From contig NZ_JH378889.1 in assembly GCF_000235485.1 (NCBI RefSeq), positions 215,895 through 262,765 of the forward strand: 46,871 nucleotides of DNA. Reading direction: 5' to 3'. Below are positions 15,018 to 26,782 of the stretch, one piece after another. The DNA is from Streptococcus sp. oral taxon 058 str. F0407 (GTDB taxonomy: Bacteria > Bacillota > Bacilli > Lactobacillales > Streptococcaceae). The stretch's first letter is position 1. Every line of letters starts with the position of its first letter. The notes under the pieces were generated by a model. It made no database searches and had not been told where the DNA came from. It saw only the letters and a list, made by a program, of their open reading frames with translations. Both the position numbers and the translations under genes were made by a program.

Positions 15018-16274
15018 ATGATTGGATTGCTAACCTTTATCCTAGTTTTTGGGATTATCGTGGTGGTGCATGAGTTTGGACATTTTTATTTTGCCAAGAA
15101 ATCAGGCATTTTAGTCCGTGAGTTTGCTATTGGTATGGGCCCCAAGATTTTTGCCCATATTGGTAAGGACGGCACTGCTTATACCATTCGGATCCTTCCT
15201 TTAGGAGGGTATGTTCGTATGGCTGGTTGGGGTGATGATGCGACGGAGATCAAGACAGGAACCCCGGTCAGTTTAACACTTGCAGAGGATGGTAAGGTCA
15301 AACGGATCAATCTATCAGGGAAGAAACTGGATCAAACAGCTCTCCCTATGCAGGTAACACAGTTTGACTTTGAAGACAAGCTCTTCATTAAAGGCTTGGT
15401 CTTGGAAGAAGAAAAGACCTTTGCAGTGGATCACGATGCAACAGTTGTTGAGGCAGATGGAACCGAAGTGCGCATTGCCCCTCTGGATGTACAGTACCAA
15501 AATGCTTCTATCTGGGGTAAGCTCATCACCAACTTTGCAGGTCCTATGAATAACTTTATCTTAGGTGTTGTTGTTTTTTGGATCCTGATCTTTTTGCAGG
15601 GTGGTGTTAGAGACACTCAGACCAATCTCTTTCATGTCATGCCAGAGGGAGCTTTGGCTAAGGTGGGCGTAGCTGAGACAGCTCAAATCACTAAGGTCGG
15701 CTCGCATGAAGTTAAGAATTGGCAAGACTTGACCCAAGCTGTGGAAGCTGATACCAAGGATAAGACTGCCCCGACCTTAGATGTGACTATTTCTGAAAAT
15801 GGTAGCGAGAAACAAGTCACTGTTACTCCAGAAGAAAATCAAGGACGTTATATTCTCGGAGTTCAACCGGGGATCAAGTCAGACTTTCTATCTATGTTTG
15901 TTGGTGGATTTACGACAGCTGCTGACTCGGGGCTCCGTATCCTTTCAGCTCTGAAAAACTTGATTTTCCATCCAGATTTGAACAAACTCGGCGGTCCTGT
16001 TGCCATTTTTAAGGCAAGTAGCGATGCTGCTAAAAATGGAATTGAGAATGTCCTCTACTTCTTAGCCATGATTTCCATCAATATTGGGATTTTTAACTTG
16101 ATTCCTATCCCGGCTTTGGATGGTGGAAAGATTGTGCTCAATATCCTAGAGGCTGTCCGCCGTAAACCCCTTAAACAAGAAATTGAAACCTATGTCACCA
16201 TGGCTGGTGTAGTTATCATGGTTGTCTTGATGCTAGCTGTGACCTGGAATGACATTATGCGACTCTTCTTTTAG
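15018..16274 (+). CDS. rseP: Site-2 intramembrane zinc metalloprotease RseP/Eep
   Basis: A 418-aa integral membrane protease that cuts within membrane segments. In streptococci and enterococci the ortholog Eep processes lipoprotein signal-peptide fragments, some of them peptide pheromones. The zinc site is H18-E19-x-x-H22 (HEFGH) in the first helix, with the third ligand in PIPALDGGK near 372. A PDZ domain lies between (about residues 200-290, ending in [17 protein letters not shown]). About four membrane helices. AGAAAGGAA precedes the ATG. It is in the uppS-cdsA-rseP-proS run. Confidence 0.96.
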   Translation: MIGLLTFILVFGIIVVVHEFGHFYFAKKSGILVREFAIGMGPKIFAHIGKDGTAYTIRILPLGGYVRMAGWGDDATEIKTGTPVSLTLAEDGKVKRINLSGKKLDQTALPMQVTQFDFEDKLFIKGLVLEEEKTFAVDHDATVVEADGTEVRIAPLDVQYQNASIWGKLITNFAGPMNNFILGVVVFWILIFLQGGVRDTQTNLFHVMPEGALAKVGVAETAQITKVGSHEVKNWQDLTQAVEADTKDKTAPTLDVTISENGSEKQVTVTPEENQGRYILGVQPGIKSDFLSMFVGGFTTAADSGLRILSALKNLIFHPDLNKLGGPVAIFKASSDAAKNGIENVLYFLAMISINIGIFNLIPIPALDGGKIVLNILEAVRRKPLKQEIETYVTMAGVVIMVVLMLAVTWNDIMRLFF

Positions 16275-16278
16275 ATAA

Positions 16279-18144
<1,866 letters not shown>

Positions 18145-18161
18145 AAACTATAATCAGAAGA

Positions 18162-18202
18162 AAAACAAGGCAAAAATGTAACTAGTTTTTGCCTTGTTTT
18201 TT
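18162..18202 (+). terminator. Terminator after proS
   Basis: Perfect 15-bp stem AAAACAAGGCAAAAA (18162-18176) with TTTTTGCCTTGTTTT (18186-18200), nine-base loop, then more T. Confidence 0.95.
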
Positions 18203-18205
18203 CTA

Positions 18206-18211
18206 TATAAT
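18206..18211 (+). promoter_or_regulatory. -10 box of the beta-glucosidase gene
   Basis: TATAAT immediately after the proS terminator, 40 bases before the chosen start at 18252. No convincing -35; no cre-like site was seen. Confidence 0.5.
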
Positions 18212-18251
18212 GGGAATGAATAAATACATCATCAAGTTAAGAGGTATAACA

Positions 18252-19631
18252 ATGCTAAAATTTCCAAAGGATTTTGTCTGGGGTTCCTCGACTTCTGGAC
18301 CACAGACAGAAGGTCGTGTTCCTGGTGACGGCAAGGGAGATAATCTATGGGATTATTGGTTTCAGGTAGAGCCCAATCGCTACTACAATGGAATTGGACC
18401 TGACAAAACATCGACTTTTTACGAAAACTGGGAAAAGGATATTGAACTACTGGTAGAAACAGGTCATACAGCCTTTCGCACTTCTATTCAGTGGTCTCGA
18501 CTTTTCCCGCAAGGTCGTGGAGAAGTCAATCCTCAAGGTGTGGCTTTCTACCGTCAGGTATTTGAAGCGATTAAGGCTAAGGGGATCCGTCTTTTAGTCA
18601 ATCTCTACCACTTTGATCTGCCTTTTGCCCTTCAAGAAGATGGCGATGGTTGGGAAAATAAGGGAACTATCAAGGCCTACGAAGACTATGCGCGTTTCTG
18701 TTTTGAGACTTACGGAGACTTAGTGGATCAGTGGATTACCTTTAACGAGCCTATCGTACCAGTAGAGTTCGGGTATTTCTATGATGCCCATTATCCTCAT
18801 AAGGTAGATGCCAAAGCGGCGGTTCAGGTGGCTTATAATACGCAACTGGCTAGTAGTCTTGCGGTTAAGGCTTGTCATGAGGTTTTGCCTGATTCCAAGA
18901 TTGGGATTGTCCTCAACTTGACACCAGCCTACCCACGTAGCCAACATCCTGCTGATGTCAAAGCGGCGCGCATTGCGGACCTCTTCCAAGCTCAATCTTT
19001 CCTAGATCCATCTGTCTTGGGAGCTTATCCAGAAGAGTTAGTGGAAATTTTAGCAGAGCATGATTTACTGCCAGAATATACAGCAGAAGAGTTGGAAGTC
19101 ATTCGCCAACATACGGTTGACTTCCTTGGAGTCAACTATTACCAGCCTTTGCGCGTCATGGCGCCACGTTTTGCTAAACATCCAGACAGTCCGCTCTTGC
19201 CTGAGCATTTCTATGAGCCTTACGTCATGCCAGGTCGTAAGATTAACCCGCACCGTGGTTGGGAAATCTACGAGCAAGGGATTTACCACATCGCACAAAA
19301 TATCAAGGAAAACTATGGCAATATCGAGTGGCTGCTGACAGAGAATGGCATGGGGGTTGAAGGTGAAGATAAATTCCGTGAGAATGGCATGATTCAAGAT
19401 GATTACCGGATTGACTTTGTCAAAGGGCATCTGCGTGAACTCCATCGTGCTATTGCAGACGGCGCTAACTGTAAAGGTTACTTAATCTGGACCTTTATCG
19501 ACTGCTGGTCATGGCTCAACAGCTATAAAAACCGCTATGGTCTGGTCGAATTAGACTTGGAAACGCAAGAACGCCGCCTGAAGAAATCAGGCCACTGGTT
19601 CAAAGAACTCAGCGATAATAATGGATTTTAA
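18252..19631 (+). CDS. bglA: Glycoside hydrolase family 1, 6-phospho-beta-glucosidase
   Basis: Hydrolyses phosphorylated beta-glucosides delivered by a PTS. The 459-aa protein has the GH1 N-terminal FPKDFVWGSSTSGPQTEG, the acid/base in TFNEPIV near 165 and the nucleophile Glu in LLTENGMG near 364. SWLNSYKNRYGLVELD near 421 has the Ser/Lys/Tyr set that holds the 6-phosphate, so the phospho form is preferred. Start is taken at 18252 (MLKFPKDF) with AAGAGGT just before it; a longer frame from 18189 begins inside the proS terminator and can be dismissed. No PTS gene is adjacent. Confidence 0.93.
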   Translation: MLKFPKDFVWGSSTSGPQTEGRVPGDGKGDNLWDYWFQVEPNRYYNGIGPDKTSTFYENWEKDIELLVETGHTAFRTSIQWSRLFPQGRGEVNPQGVAFYRQVFEAIKAKGIRLLVNLYHFDLPFALQEDGDGWENKGTIKAYEDYARFCFETYGDLVDQWITFNEPIVPVEFGYFYDAHYPHKVDAKAAVQVAYNTQLASSLAVKACHEVLPDSKIGIVLNLTPAYPRSQHPADVKAARIADLFQAQSFLDPSVLGAYPEELVEILAEHDLLPEYTAEELEVIRQHTVDFLGVNYYQPLRVMAPRFAKHPDSPLLPEHFYEPYVMPGRKINPHRGWEIYEQGIYHIAQNIKENYGNIEWLLTENGMGVEGEDKFRENGMIQDDYRIDFVKGHLRELHRAIADGANCKGYLIWTFIDCWSWLNSYKNRYGLVELDLETQERRLKKSGHWFKELSDNNGF

Positions 19632-19640
19632 GAATAAAAA

Positions 19641-19676
19641 GAGTGAGATGCCAAGTGAGATGTCATCTCACTTTTT
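19641..19676 (+). terminator. Terminator after the beta-glucosidase gene
   Basis: GTGAGATG repeats (19643-19650 and 19654-19661) can each pair with CATCTCAC (19664-19671), followed by TTTTT. Two alternative hairpins share one right arm. Confidence 0.75.
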
Positions 19677-19782
19677 AATATGTGACTACGGATCAGTATA
19701 GTTTTATCTACTACAGGTATGATAAAACCTTTCCATCTAAATCGCAAGGGAAATGGTACTAGCTATATATTTTCTTTAATTA

Positions 19783-19791
19783 TGGTAAAAT
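19783..19791 (+). promoter_or_regulatory. Extended -10 promoter of polC
   Basis: TGGTAAAAT in a setting (TTATGGTAAAATAG) almost repeated before folP at 36891-36902. GAGGG precedes the polC ATG. Confidence 0.6.
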
Positions 19792-19818
19792 AGTAAGAGA
19801 ATAATGTGAGGGAAATGA

Positions 19819-22800
19819 ATGTCAAGTAAGTTTGAAATTTTAATGAATCAACTAGGAATCTCTGAACAACTGAAACAGGATCCTGCTCTTATTGATGCAA
19901 GCATTGAGCGTGTCGTGGTTCATAAAATTAGTAAGGTTTGGGAATTTCATTTTGTATTTTCTAAAATTTTGCCTATTGAAATCTTTCTAGAGTTAAAGAA
20001 GGGGCTGAGTGAAGAATTTTCTAAGACAGGGAATCAAGCTGTTTTTGAAATCAAGGCGCTCTCTCAAGAATTTTCTAATCAACTCTTACAGGCCTACTAC
20101 AAGGAGGCTTTTTCTGAAGGTCCATGTGCGAGCCAAGGATTTAAATCTCTTTTTCAGAATTTACAAGTTCGTGCGGAGGGAAATCAGCTCTTTATTGAAG
20201 GTTCAGAGGCGATTGATAAGGAACACTTTAAGAAGAATCATCTTCCGAATCTAGCAAAGCAACTTGAAAAGTTTGGTTTCCCAGCTTTTGTATGCCAAAT
20301 TGAAAAGAACGATGCCCTTACACAAGAACAGGAGGAAGCCTTTCATACGGAGAATGAGCAGATCGTTCAGGCTGCCAACGAAGAAGCCTTGCGGGCTATG
20401 GAGCAACTGGAACAAATGGCCCCTCCTCCAGTAGAAGAGAAACCAGCCTTTGATTTTCAGGCTAAAAAGGCTGCGGCCAAACCAAAACTAGATAAGGCAG
20501 AAGTGACCCAGATGATTGACGTGACGACTGAGGAAAATCGTTTGGTCTTTGAAGGGGTGGTCTTTGATGTCGAGCATAAAGTGACCAGAACAGGCCGTGT
20601 CTTGATTAACTTTAAGATGACGGACTATAGTTCGAGCTTCTCAATGCAAAAATGGGTTAAGAATGAAGAAGAGGCTCAGAAATTTGACCTCATCAAAAAA
20701 AATTCTTGGCTCCGTGTTCGTGGGAATGTAGAGATGAATAACTTTACACGCGATTTGACCATGAACGTTCAGGATGTGCAGGAAGTGGTGCATCATGAAA
20801 GAAAGGATCTCATGCCAGAAGGTGAGCGTCGGGTTGAGTTTCATGCTCATACTAATATGTCGACCATGGATGCACTACCCGAGGTCGAAGAGATCGTTGC
20901 GACAGCTGCTAAGTGGGGACATAAGGCGGTAGCCATCACGGACCATGGAAATGTCCAGTCCTTCCCACATGGCTATAAGGCAGCCAAAAAAGCGGGAATC
21001 CAGTTGATCTATGGAATGGAGGCTAATATCGTTGAAGATCGTGTTCCTATTGTTTATAACGAAGTTGAGATGGATCTATCTGAAGCGACCTACGTGGTCT
21101 TTGACGTGGAAACGACGGGGCTTTCAGCTATCTATAATGACCTGATTCAGGTTGCGGCATCTAAGATGTACAAGGGGAATGTCATTGCTGAATTTGATGA
21201 GTTTATCAATCCTGGGCATCCCTTGTCAGCTTTTACTACTGAGTTGACTGGAATTACAGATGACCATGTCAAAAATGCCAAACCACTGGAACAAGTTCTG
21301 ATCGAATTCCAAGAATTCTGCAAGGATACGGTCCTAGTCGCCCACAATGCCACCTTTGACGTTGGCTTTATGAATGCCAACTATGAGCGTCACGGTCTGC
21401 CTAAGATTAGCCAGCCAGTTATCGATACGCTAGAGTTTGCCAGAAACCTCTACCCGGAGTATAAGCGTCATGGTTTGGGGCCTTTAACCAAGCGTTTTGG
21501 TGTGGCTTTGGAACATCACCACATGGCCAACTACGATGCGGAAGCTACTGGTCGTCTGCTCTTTATCTTTATCAAAGAGGTAGCAGAAAAACATGGTGTG
21601 ACTGATCTGGCTAGGTTAAATATTGATCTGATCAGTCCAGATTCTTATAAAAAAGCTCGGATCAAGCATGCTACCATCTATGTCAAGAATCAAGTTGGTC
21701 TAAAAAATATCTTTAAGCTGGTTTCTTTGTCTAATACCAAGTACTTTGAAGGGGTGCCACGGATCCCGAGAACGGTTCTAGATGCTCATCGGGAGGGCTT
21801 GATCTTAGGATCAGCCTGTTCAGAGGGTGAAGTTTTTGATGCGGTCGTTTCCCAAGGTGTGGATGCGGCGGTTGAGGTGGCTAAGTATTATGACTTTATT
21901 GAGGTCATGCCACCTGCCATCTATGCTCCCTTGATTGCCAAGGAGCAGGTCAAGGATATGGAAGAACTCCAGACCATTATCAAGAGTTTGATAGAGGTCG
22001 GAAACCGTCTTGGCAAGCCTGTTCTGGCTACGGGAAATGTCCACTATATCGAACCGGAAGAAGAGATTTACCGTGAAATTATCGTCCGTAGTTTGGGGCA
22101 AGGAGCTATGATTAACCGAACCATCGGTCACGGTGAACATGCCCAACCAGCACCACTTCCAAAGGCTCATTTTCGAACGACTAATGAGATGTTGGATGAA
22201 TTTGCCTTCTTGGGTGAAGATTTAGCACGCAAACTAGTCATTGAAAACACCAATGCCTTGGCAGATATCTTTGAACCTGTTGAGGTCGTTAAGGGTGACT
22301 TGTACACGCCTTTTATCGATAAGGCTGAAGAAACGGTCGCTGAGTTGACCTATAAGAAGGCCTTTGAGATTTATGGAAATCCGCTGCCAGATATTGTTGA
22401 TTTGCGGATTGAAAAAGAATTAACTTCCATTCTGGGGAATGGATTTGCCGTGATTTACCTGGCTTCCCAGATGCTGGTACAACGTTCCAATGAACGGGGT
22501 TACTTGGTTGGTTCTCGTGGATCTGTTGGCTCCAGTTTTGTTGCGACCATGATCGGGATTACAGAGGTCAATCCGCTCTCTCCTCACTATGTCTGTGGTC
22601 AGTGTCAGTACAGTGAGTTTATCACCGATGGATCTTACGGTTCAGGTTTTGATATGCCAAATAAAGACTGTCCAAATTGCGGTCACAAACTCAGCAAAAA
22701 TGGTCAGGATATTCCTTTCGAGACCTTCCTTGGTTTTGATGGAGACAAGGTTCCCGATATTGACTTGAACTTCTCGGGAGAAGACCAACCTAGCGCCCAC

Positions 22801-24210
22801 TTGGATGTCCGTGATATCTTTGGTGAGGAATATGCCTTCCGTGCAGGAACGGTTGGTACGGTGGCTGCTAAGACGGCCTATGGCTTTGTCAAGGGTTACG
22901 AGCGTGACTATGGCAAGTTTTATCGTGATGCAGAGGTGGAACGCCTCGCTCAAGGTGCTGCTGGTGTCAAACGGACAACAGGACAACACCCGGGGGGAAT
23001 CGTTGTTATTCCGAACTACATGGATGTCTATGATTTTACGCCTGTCCAGTATCCAGCAGATGACGTGACGGCTGAATGGCAGACCACTCACTTTAACTTC
23101 CACGATATCGATGAGAACGTCCTCAAACTTGATGTACTGGGGCATGATGATCCGACTATGATTCGGAAACTTCAGGACTTGTCTGGTATTGACCCCAATG
23201 AAATCCCTATGGATGATGAAGGCGTGATGGCCCTCTTTTCTGGTACGGATGTGCTAGGAGTGACACCTGAGCAAATCGGAACGGCGACAGGTATGCTGGG
23301 AATTCCAGAGTTTGGAACTAACTTCGTACGTGGGATGGTCGATGAAACCCATCCGACAACTTTTGCGGAATTGCTTCAGCTCTCAGGTCTGTCCCACGGT
23401 ACTGATGTCTGGTTGGGAAATGCCCAGGATTTGATTAAGCAAGGGATTGCGGACCTATCAACCGTTATCGGTTGTCGGGACGACATCATGGTTTACCTCA
23501 TGCACGCGGGTCTCGAACCAAAGATGGCCTTTACCATCATGGAACGGGTACGTAAGGGCTTGTGGCTTAAGATTTCCGAAGAGGAACGCAACGGTTACAT
23601 TGAAGCCATGAAGGCCAATAAGGTGCCTGAGTGGTATATCGAGTCCTGTGGAAAAATCAAGTACATGTTCCCTAAAGCCCATGCGGCAGCCTACGTTATG
23701 ATGGCACTTCGCGTAGCCTACTTCAAGGTTCACCATCCGATTTATTACTACTGTGCTTACTTCTCAATCCGCGCCAAGGCCTTTGATATCAAGACCATGG
23801 GTGCGGGCTTGGATGTTATCAAGCGCAGAATGGCAGAAATTGCTGAAAAACGGAAGAACAATGAGGCATCTAATGTGGAAATTGATCTCTATACAACTCT
23901 TGAAATCGTCAATGAGATGTGGGAACGTGGCTTCAAGTTTGGCAAACTCGATCTCTACCGTAGTGATGCGACCGAATTCCTCATCGATGGCGACACCCTT
24001 ATCCCACCATTTGTGGCTATGGATGGTCTGGGAGAGAACGTTGCCAAGCAGTTAGTTCGAGCGCGCCAAGAGGGAGAATTCCTCTCTAAAACGGAACTCC
24101 GAAAACGTGGCGGACTTTCCTCAACCTTGGTTGAAAAGATGGATGAAATGGGGATTCTCGGCAATATGCCAGAGGATAACCAGTTGAGTTTGTTTGATGA
24201 GTTGTTTTAA
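19819..24210 (+). CDS. polC: DNA polymerase III alpha subunit, PolC type
   Basis: The main replicative polymerase of low-GC Gram-positives, with built-in proofreading. The 1463-aa protein has an N-terminal domain and OB fold (about 230-330), a PHP domain ([20 protein letters not shown] near 338) interrupted by a DEDD 3'-5' exonuclease ([11 protein letters not shown] near 426, [13 protein letters not shown] near 508, [14 protein letters not shown] near 573), a Cys cluster (CGQCQYSEF and CPNCGH, about 930-960) and the polymerase core with [12 protein letters not shown] near 980, where the catalytic Asp residues lie. It matches PolC, not DnaE. ATG at 19819 follows GAGGGAAATGA. In pneumococcus, as I recall, rpsL-rpsG-fusA precede polC; here bglA does. 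Confidence 0.98.
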   Translation: MSSKFEILMNQLGISEQLKQDPALIDASIERVVVHKISKVWEFHFVFSKILPIEIFLELKKGLSEEFSKTGNQAVFEIKALSQEFSNQLLQAYYKEAFSEGPCASQGFKSLFQNLQVRAEGNQLFIEGSEAIDKEHFKKNHLPNLAKQLEKFGFPAFVCQIEKNDALTQEQEEAFHTENEQIVQAANEEALRAMEQLEQMAPPPVEEKPAFDFQAKKAAAKPKLDKAEVTQMIDVTTEENRLVFEGVVFDVEHKVTRTGRVLINFKMTDYSSSFSMQKWVKNEEEAQKFDLIKKNSWLRVRGNVEMNNFTRDLTMNVQDVQEVVHHERKDLMPEGERRVEFHAHTNMSTMDALPEVEEIVATAAKWGHKAVAITDHGNVQSFPHGYKAAKKAGIQLIYGMEANIVEDRVPIVYNEVEMDLSEATYVVFDVETTGLSAIYNDLIQVAASKMYKGNVIAEFDEFINPGHPLSAFTTELTGITDDHVKNAKPLEQVLIEFQEFCKDTVLVAHNATFDVGFMNANYERHGLPKISQPVIDTLEFARNLYPEYKRHGLGPLTKRFGVALEHHHMANYDAEATGRLLFIFIKEVAEKHGVTDLARLNIDLISPDSYKKARIKHATIYVKNQVGLKNIFKLVSLSNTKYFEGVPRIPRTVLDAHREGLILGSACSEGEVFDAVVSQGVDAAVEVAKYYDFIEVMPPAIYAPLIAKEQVKDMEELQTIIKSLIEVGNRLGKPVLATGNVHYIEPEEEIYREIIVRSLGQGAMINRTIGHGEHAQPAPLPKAHFRTTNEMLDEFAFLGEDLARKLVIENTNALADIFEPVEVVKGDLYTPFIDKAEETVAELTYKKAFEIYGNPLPDIVDLRIEKELTSILGNGFAVIYLASQMLVQRSNERGYLVGSRGSVGSSFVATMIGITEVNPLSPHYVCGQCQYSEFITDGSYGSGFDMPNKDCPNCGHKLSKNGQDIPFETFLGFDGDKVPDIDLNFSGEDQPSAHLDVRDIFGEEYAFRAGTVGTVAAKTAYGFVKGYERDYGKFYRDAEVERLAQGAAGVKRTTGQHPGGIVVIPNYMDVYDFTPVQYPADDVTAEWQTTHFNFHDIDENVLKLDVLGHDDPTMIRKLQDLSGIDPNEIPMDDEGVMALFSGTDVLGVTPEQIGTATGMLGIPEFGTNFVRGMVDETHPTTFAELLQLSGLSHGTDVWLGNAQDLIKQGIADLSTVIGCRDDIMVYLMHAGLEPKMAFTIMERVRKGLWLKISEEERNGYIEAMKANKVPEWYIESCGKIKYMFPKAHAAAYVMMALRVAYFKVHHPIYYYCAYFSIRAKAFDIKTMGAGLDVIKRRMAEIAEKRKNNEASNVEIDLYTTLEIVNEMWERGFKFGKLDLYRSDATEFLIDGDTLIPPFVAMDGLGENVAKQLVRARQEGEFLSKTELRKRGGLSSTLVEKMDEMGILGNMPEDNQLSLFDELF

Positions 24211-24230
24211 AGGAGATGAGGAAAAGTAAA

Positions 24231-24383
24231 ATGAAACTCAGAATTTTTGCGGAAGACAAACCTGCTGAAAAGGTCTTTGACTATCAGTTAGAGCTGGCAG
24301 ATGAAACAATTATCCTATCAACAGCGCTCTTGTCGGGCGCCATTGCTTTAGCAGGATTACTTTCTGCTTTGAAAGAAAAATAG
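24231..24383 (+). CDS. 50-aa protein between polC and pepS, unknown
   Basis: Reads MKLRIFAEDKPAEKVFDYQL and then a hydrophobic part (IILSTALLSGAIALAGLLSA) ending LKEK. It has a ribosome site (GAGATGAGG) before the ATG, starts 20 bases after polC and ends 15 before pepS, with bases unlike random spacer. A single C-terminal membrane helix is predicted. Function unknown. Confidence 0.7.
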   Translation: MKLRIFAEDKPAEKVFDYQLELADETIILSTALLSGAIALAGLLSALKEK

Positions 24384-24398
24384 AAAAGGAAGAAAAGA

Positions 24399-25640
24399 AT
24401 GGTTTTACCAAATTTTAAAGAAAATCTAGAAAAATATGCGAAATTATTGGTTGCGAACGGAATTAATGTGCAAGCTGGTCACACTTTGGCCCTTTCTATC
24501 GATGTGGAGCAACGCGAGTTGGCTCACTTAATCGTCAAAGAAGCCTATGCACTTGGAGCAGATGAAGTCATCGTTCAGTGGACAGATGATGTTATCAATC
24601 GCGAGAAATTCCTTCACGCGCCGATGGAGCGTTTGGACAATGTGCCAGAATACAAGATTGCGGAGATGAACTATCTTTTGGAGAACAAGGCTAGCCGTCT
24701 TGGAGTTCGTTCCTCTGATCCAGGTGCCTTGAACGGAGTTGATGCTGACAAACTTTCAGCTTCTGCCAAAGCTATGGGACTTGCCATGAAGCCAATGCGT
24801 ATCGCAACTCAATCCAACAAGGTTAGCTGGACGGTGGCAGCCGCTGCTGGACTTGAGTGGGCTAAGAAAGTCTTCCCAAATGCTGCGAGCGACGAAGAAG
24901 CAGTCGACCTCCTTTGGGACCAAATCTTCAAGACTTGCCGTGTCTACGAAGAAGACCCAGTTAAGGCTTGGGAAGAGCATGCTGCTATCCTTAAGAGCAA
25001 GGCAGAAATGCTCAATAGAGAACAATTTTCAGCCCTTCACTATATGGCGCCAGGAACAGATTTGACACTTGGTTTGCCTAAGAATCACGTTTGGGAATCA
25101 GCTGGTGCTATCAATGCACAGGGAGAAGGATTCTTGCCAAATATGCCGACAGAAGAAGTCTTTACGGCTCCTGACTTCCGTCGTGCAGATGGCTATGTAA
25201 CCTCTACAAAACCACTTAGCTACAATGGCAATATCATCGAAGGGATTAAAGTAACCTTCAAGGATGGTCAAATCGTGGATATTTCAGCTGAGAAGGGTGA
25301 TCAGGTCATGAAAGACCTTGTCTTTGAAAATGCGGGCGCGCGTGCCTTGGGTGAATGTGCCTTGGTACCAGATCCGAGTCCAATTTCTCAATCAGGCATT
25401 ACCTTCTTCAACACCCTTTTTGATGAAAATGCTTCAAATCACTTGGCTATCGGTGCAGCCTATGCGACCAGCGTTGTTGGTGGGGCAGAGATGAGCGAAG
25501 AAGAGCTTGAAGCTGCGGGACTGAACCGTTCAGATGTTCACGTGGACTTTATGATTGGTTCGAATCAAATGGATATCGATGGTATCCGTGAGGATGGAAC
25601 GCGCGTACCTCTCTTCCGCAATGGAGATTGGGCTATTTAA
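24399..25640 (+). CDS. pepS: M29-family metallo-aminopeptidase PepS
   Basis: A 413-aa cytoplasmic zinc aminopeptidase of the thermophilic/AmpS family, which releases N-terminal residues (PepS prefers Arg and aromatic) in peptide use. Family marks: VNGINVQAGHTLALSID-like N-terminus, LHYMAPGTDLTLGLP near 212, the metal-binding Glu in NMPTEEVFTAPD near 249, GARALGECALVPDPSPIS near 311 and HVDFMIGS near 379 at the C-terminus. GGAAG precedes the ATG. It ends nine bases before the small membrane protein gene, suggesting one transcript from polC onward. Confidence 0.94.
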   Translation: MVLPNFKENLEKYAKLLVANGINVQAGHTLALSIDVEQRELAHLIVKEAYALGADEVIVQWTDDVINREKFLHAPMERLDNVPEYKIAEMNYLLENKASRLGVRSSDPGALNGVDADKLSASAKAMGLAMKPMRIATQSNKVSWTVAAAAGLEWAKKVFPNAASDEEAVDLLWDQIFKTCRVYEEDPVKAWEEHAAILKSKAEMLNREQFSALHYMAPGTDLTLGLPKNHVWESAGAINAQGEGFLPNMPTEEVFTAPDFRRADGYVTSTKPLSYNGNIIEGIKVTFKDGQIVDISAEKGDQVMKDLVFENAGARALGECALVPDPSPISQSGITFFNTLFDENASNHLAIGAAYATSVVGGAEMSEEELEAAGLNRSDVHVDFMIGSNQMDIDGIREDGTRVPLFRNGDWAI

Positions 25641-25649
25641 GGAGAAGCT

Positions 25650-25880
25650 ATGCTTGGAAGTATGTTTGTTGGTCTCCTAGTGGGACTCTTGGCAGGTGCT
25701 TTGACCAATCGTGGAGAGAGCATGGGATGCTTTGGGAAGATGTTCCTTGGCTGGATTGGTGCTTCTTTGGGTCACCTACTTTTTGGAACTTGGGGACCAA
25801 ACCTATCGGGGATAGCTATTGTTCCAGCTGTTTTGGGTGCTATGGTTGTCTTAGCTATTTTCTGGAGACGAGGAAGTTAG
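25650..25880 (+). CDS. GlsB/YeaQ/YmgE-family small membrane protein
   Basis: A 76-aa protein of three hydrophobic helices rich in Gly (FVGLLVGLLAGALTNRG, FLGWIGASLGHLLFG, VPAVLGAMVVLAIFW). This is the pattern of the transglycosylase-associated/GlsB stress membrane proteins; no enzyme activity is shown for the family. AAGGAGAAG lies before the ATG. It is the last gene before the terminator at 25899-25932. Confidence 0.82.
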   Translation: MLGSMFVGLLVGLLAGALTNRGESMGCFGKMFLGWIGASLGHLLFGTWGPNLSGIAIVPAVLGAMVVLAIFWRRGS

Positions 25881-25898
25881 TTCCTTAAATCTGAAAAG

Positions 25899-25932
25899 AA
25901 AAGGAGGTTGGTCATTGAGCCAGCCTCCTTTT
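25899..25932 (+). terminator. Terminator after the GlsB-like gene
   Basis: AAAAGGAGGTTGG (25899-25911) with CCAGCCTCCTTTT (25920-25932), one G-U pair. Short T run of four. Confidence 0.8.
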
Positions 25933-25937
25933 GAGTA

Positions 25938-25946
25938 TGATATAAT
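25938..25946 (+). promoter_or_regulatory. Extended -10 promoter of rsuA (leaderless-type)
   Basis: TGATATAAT ends at 25946 and the rsuA ATG begins at 25953. Transcription should start on or next to the A of the ATG. Confidence 0.7.
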
Positions 25947-25952
25947 AGTTCT

Positions 25953-26675
25953 ATGAGATTAGATAAATTTTTAGTTGCCTGCGCTGTAGGGAGTCGAACA
26001 GAGGTCAAAAACTTGCTCAAGGCTGGGCGGGTGACGGTAAATGGTAAAAAAGAAAAATCAGCTAAACTCCAGATCAATGAGGAAAGAGATGAGATTCACT
26101 TTGATGGTCAAGTGCTAGAGTACGAGGAGTTTGTCTACTACATGATGAACAAGCCCCAAGGAGTCATTTCAGCGACTGAGGATTCTATACACAGAACGGT
26201 GTTGGACTTGTTGGATGATATTGCTCGGACCAAGGAAGTTTTCCCAGTAGGGCGCTTGGATATTGATACGCATGGTCTTCTGCTCTTGACTAATGATGGT
26301 CAGCTTGCCCATGCTCTTCTTTCGCCCAAGCGTCATGTGGATAAAACTTATCTAGCTCAGGTCAAGGGAATCATGACCCAAGAAGATGTGGAAACATTTT
26401 CTAAGGGCATTCCGCTTAAGGACTTTACCTGCCAGCCGGCCAAACTGGAGATTCTGTCAGTGGATTCAGGTAAGGATGAGAGTAAGGTTCGGGTGACCAT
26501 TGCGGAAGGGAAATTTCATCAGGTCAAACGCATGGTGGCCTACTGTGGTAAGGAAGTGGTGGACCTGCAACGTTTGACTATGGGGACTCTAGTTTTGGAT
26601 GAGAATTTGAAACGGGGTGAGTGGCGTCGCGTCAGTCAAGAAGAGCTCGAATTGCTTTTTGCTAGTGTGAAATAG
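25953..26675 (+). CDS. rsuA: 16S rRNA pseudouridine(516) synthase RsuA family
   Basis: Makes a pseudouridine in 16S rRNA. The 240-aa protein has an N-terminal S4 RNA-binding domain (MRLDKFLVACAVGSRTEVKN to about 60), then the catalytic domain with FPVGRLDIDTHGLLLLTNDG near 97-116 (catalytic Asp in GRLD) and the closing VRVTIAEGKFHQVKRMVAYCG near 182. This is the RsuA/RluB/E/F class; RsuA is the best guess by context. There is no Shine-Dalgarno, and the -10 box ends six bases upstream, so a leaderless mRNA is likely. The next Met in frame is far inside the S4 domain, so a downstream start is not credible. Confidence 0.93.
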   Translation: MRLDKFLVACAVGSRTEVKNLLKAGRVTVNGKKEKSAKLQINEERDEIHFDGQVLEYEEFVYYMMNKPQGVISATEDSIHRTVLDLLDDIARTKEVFPVGRLDIDTHGLLLLTNDGQLAHALLSPKRHVDKTYLAQVKGIMTQEDVETFSKGIPLKDFTCQPAKLEILSVDSGKDESKVRVTIAEGKFHQVKRMVAYCGKEVVDLQRLTMGTLVLDENLKRGEWRRVSQEELELLFASVK

Positions 26676-26686
26676 TGTCCATGACA

Positions 26687-26725
26687 TGAAAAAGGCGAGT
26701 CTATTTGGCTTGCTTTTTCATTTTT
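26687..26725 (+). terminator. Terminator after rsuA
   Basis: TGAAAAAGGCGAG pairs imperfectly with GGCTTGCTTTTTCA, followed by TTTTT. Confidence 0.65.
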
Positions 26726-26728
26726 CAG

Positions 26729-26756
26729 TTGCTTCCTTTGTGAAAAGAGTTATAAT
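26729..26756 (+). promoter_or_regulatory. pepC promoter
   Basis: TTGCTT (26729-26734), 16-bp spacer, TATAAT (26751-26756). AAAGGAGG follows before the ATG. Confidence 0.75.
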
Positions 26757-26782
26757 AGACTGTAGAATAAAAGGAGGAATCT

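Noticed and set aside
18189..18251. Longer N-terminus of the beta-glucosidase
   Set aside because: The extra codons begin inside the proS terminator and lack a ribosome site; GH1 enzymes start near MLKFPKDF.
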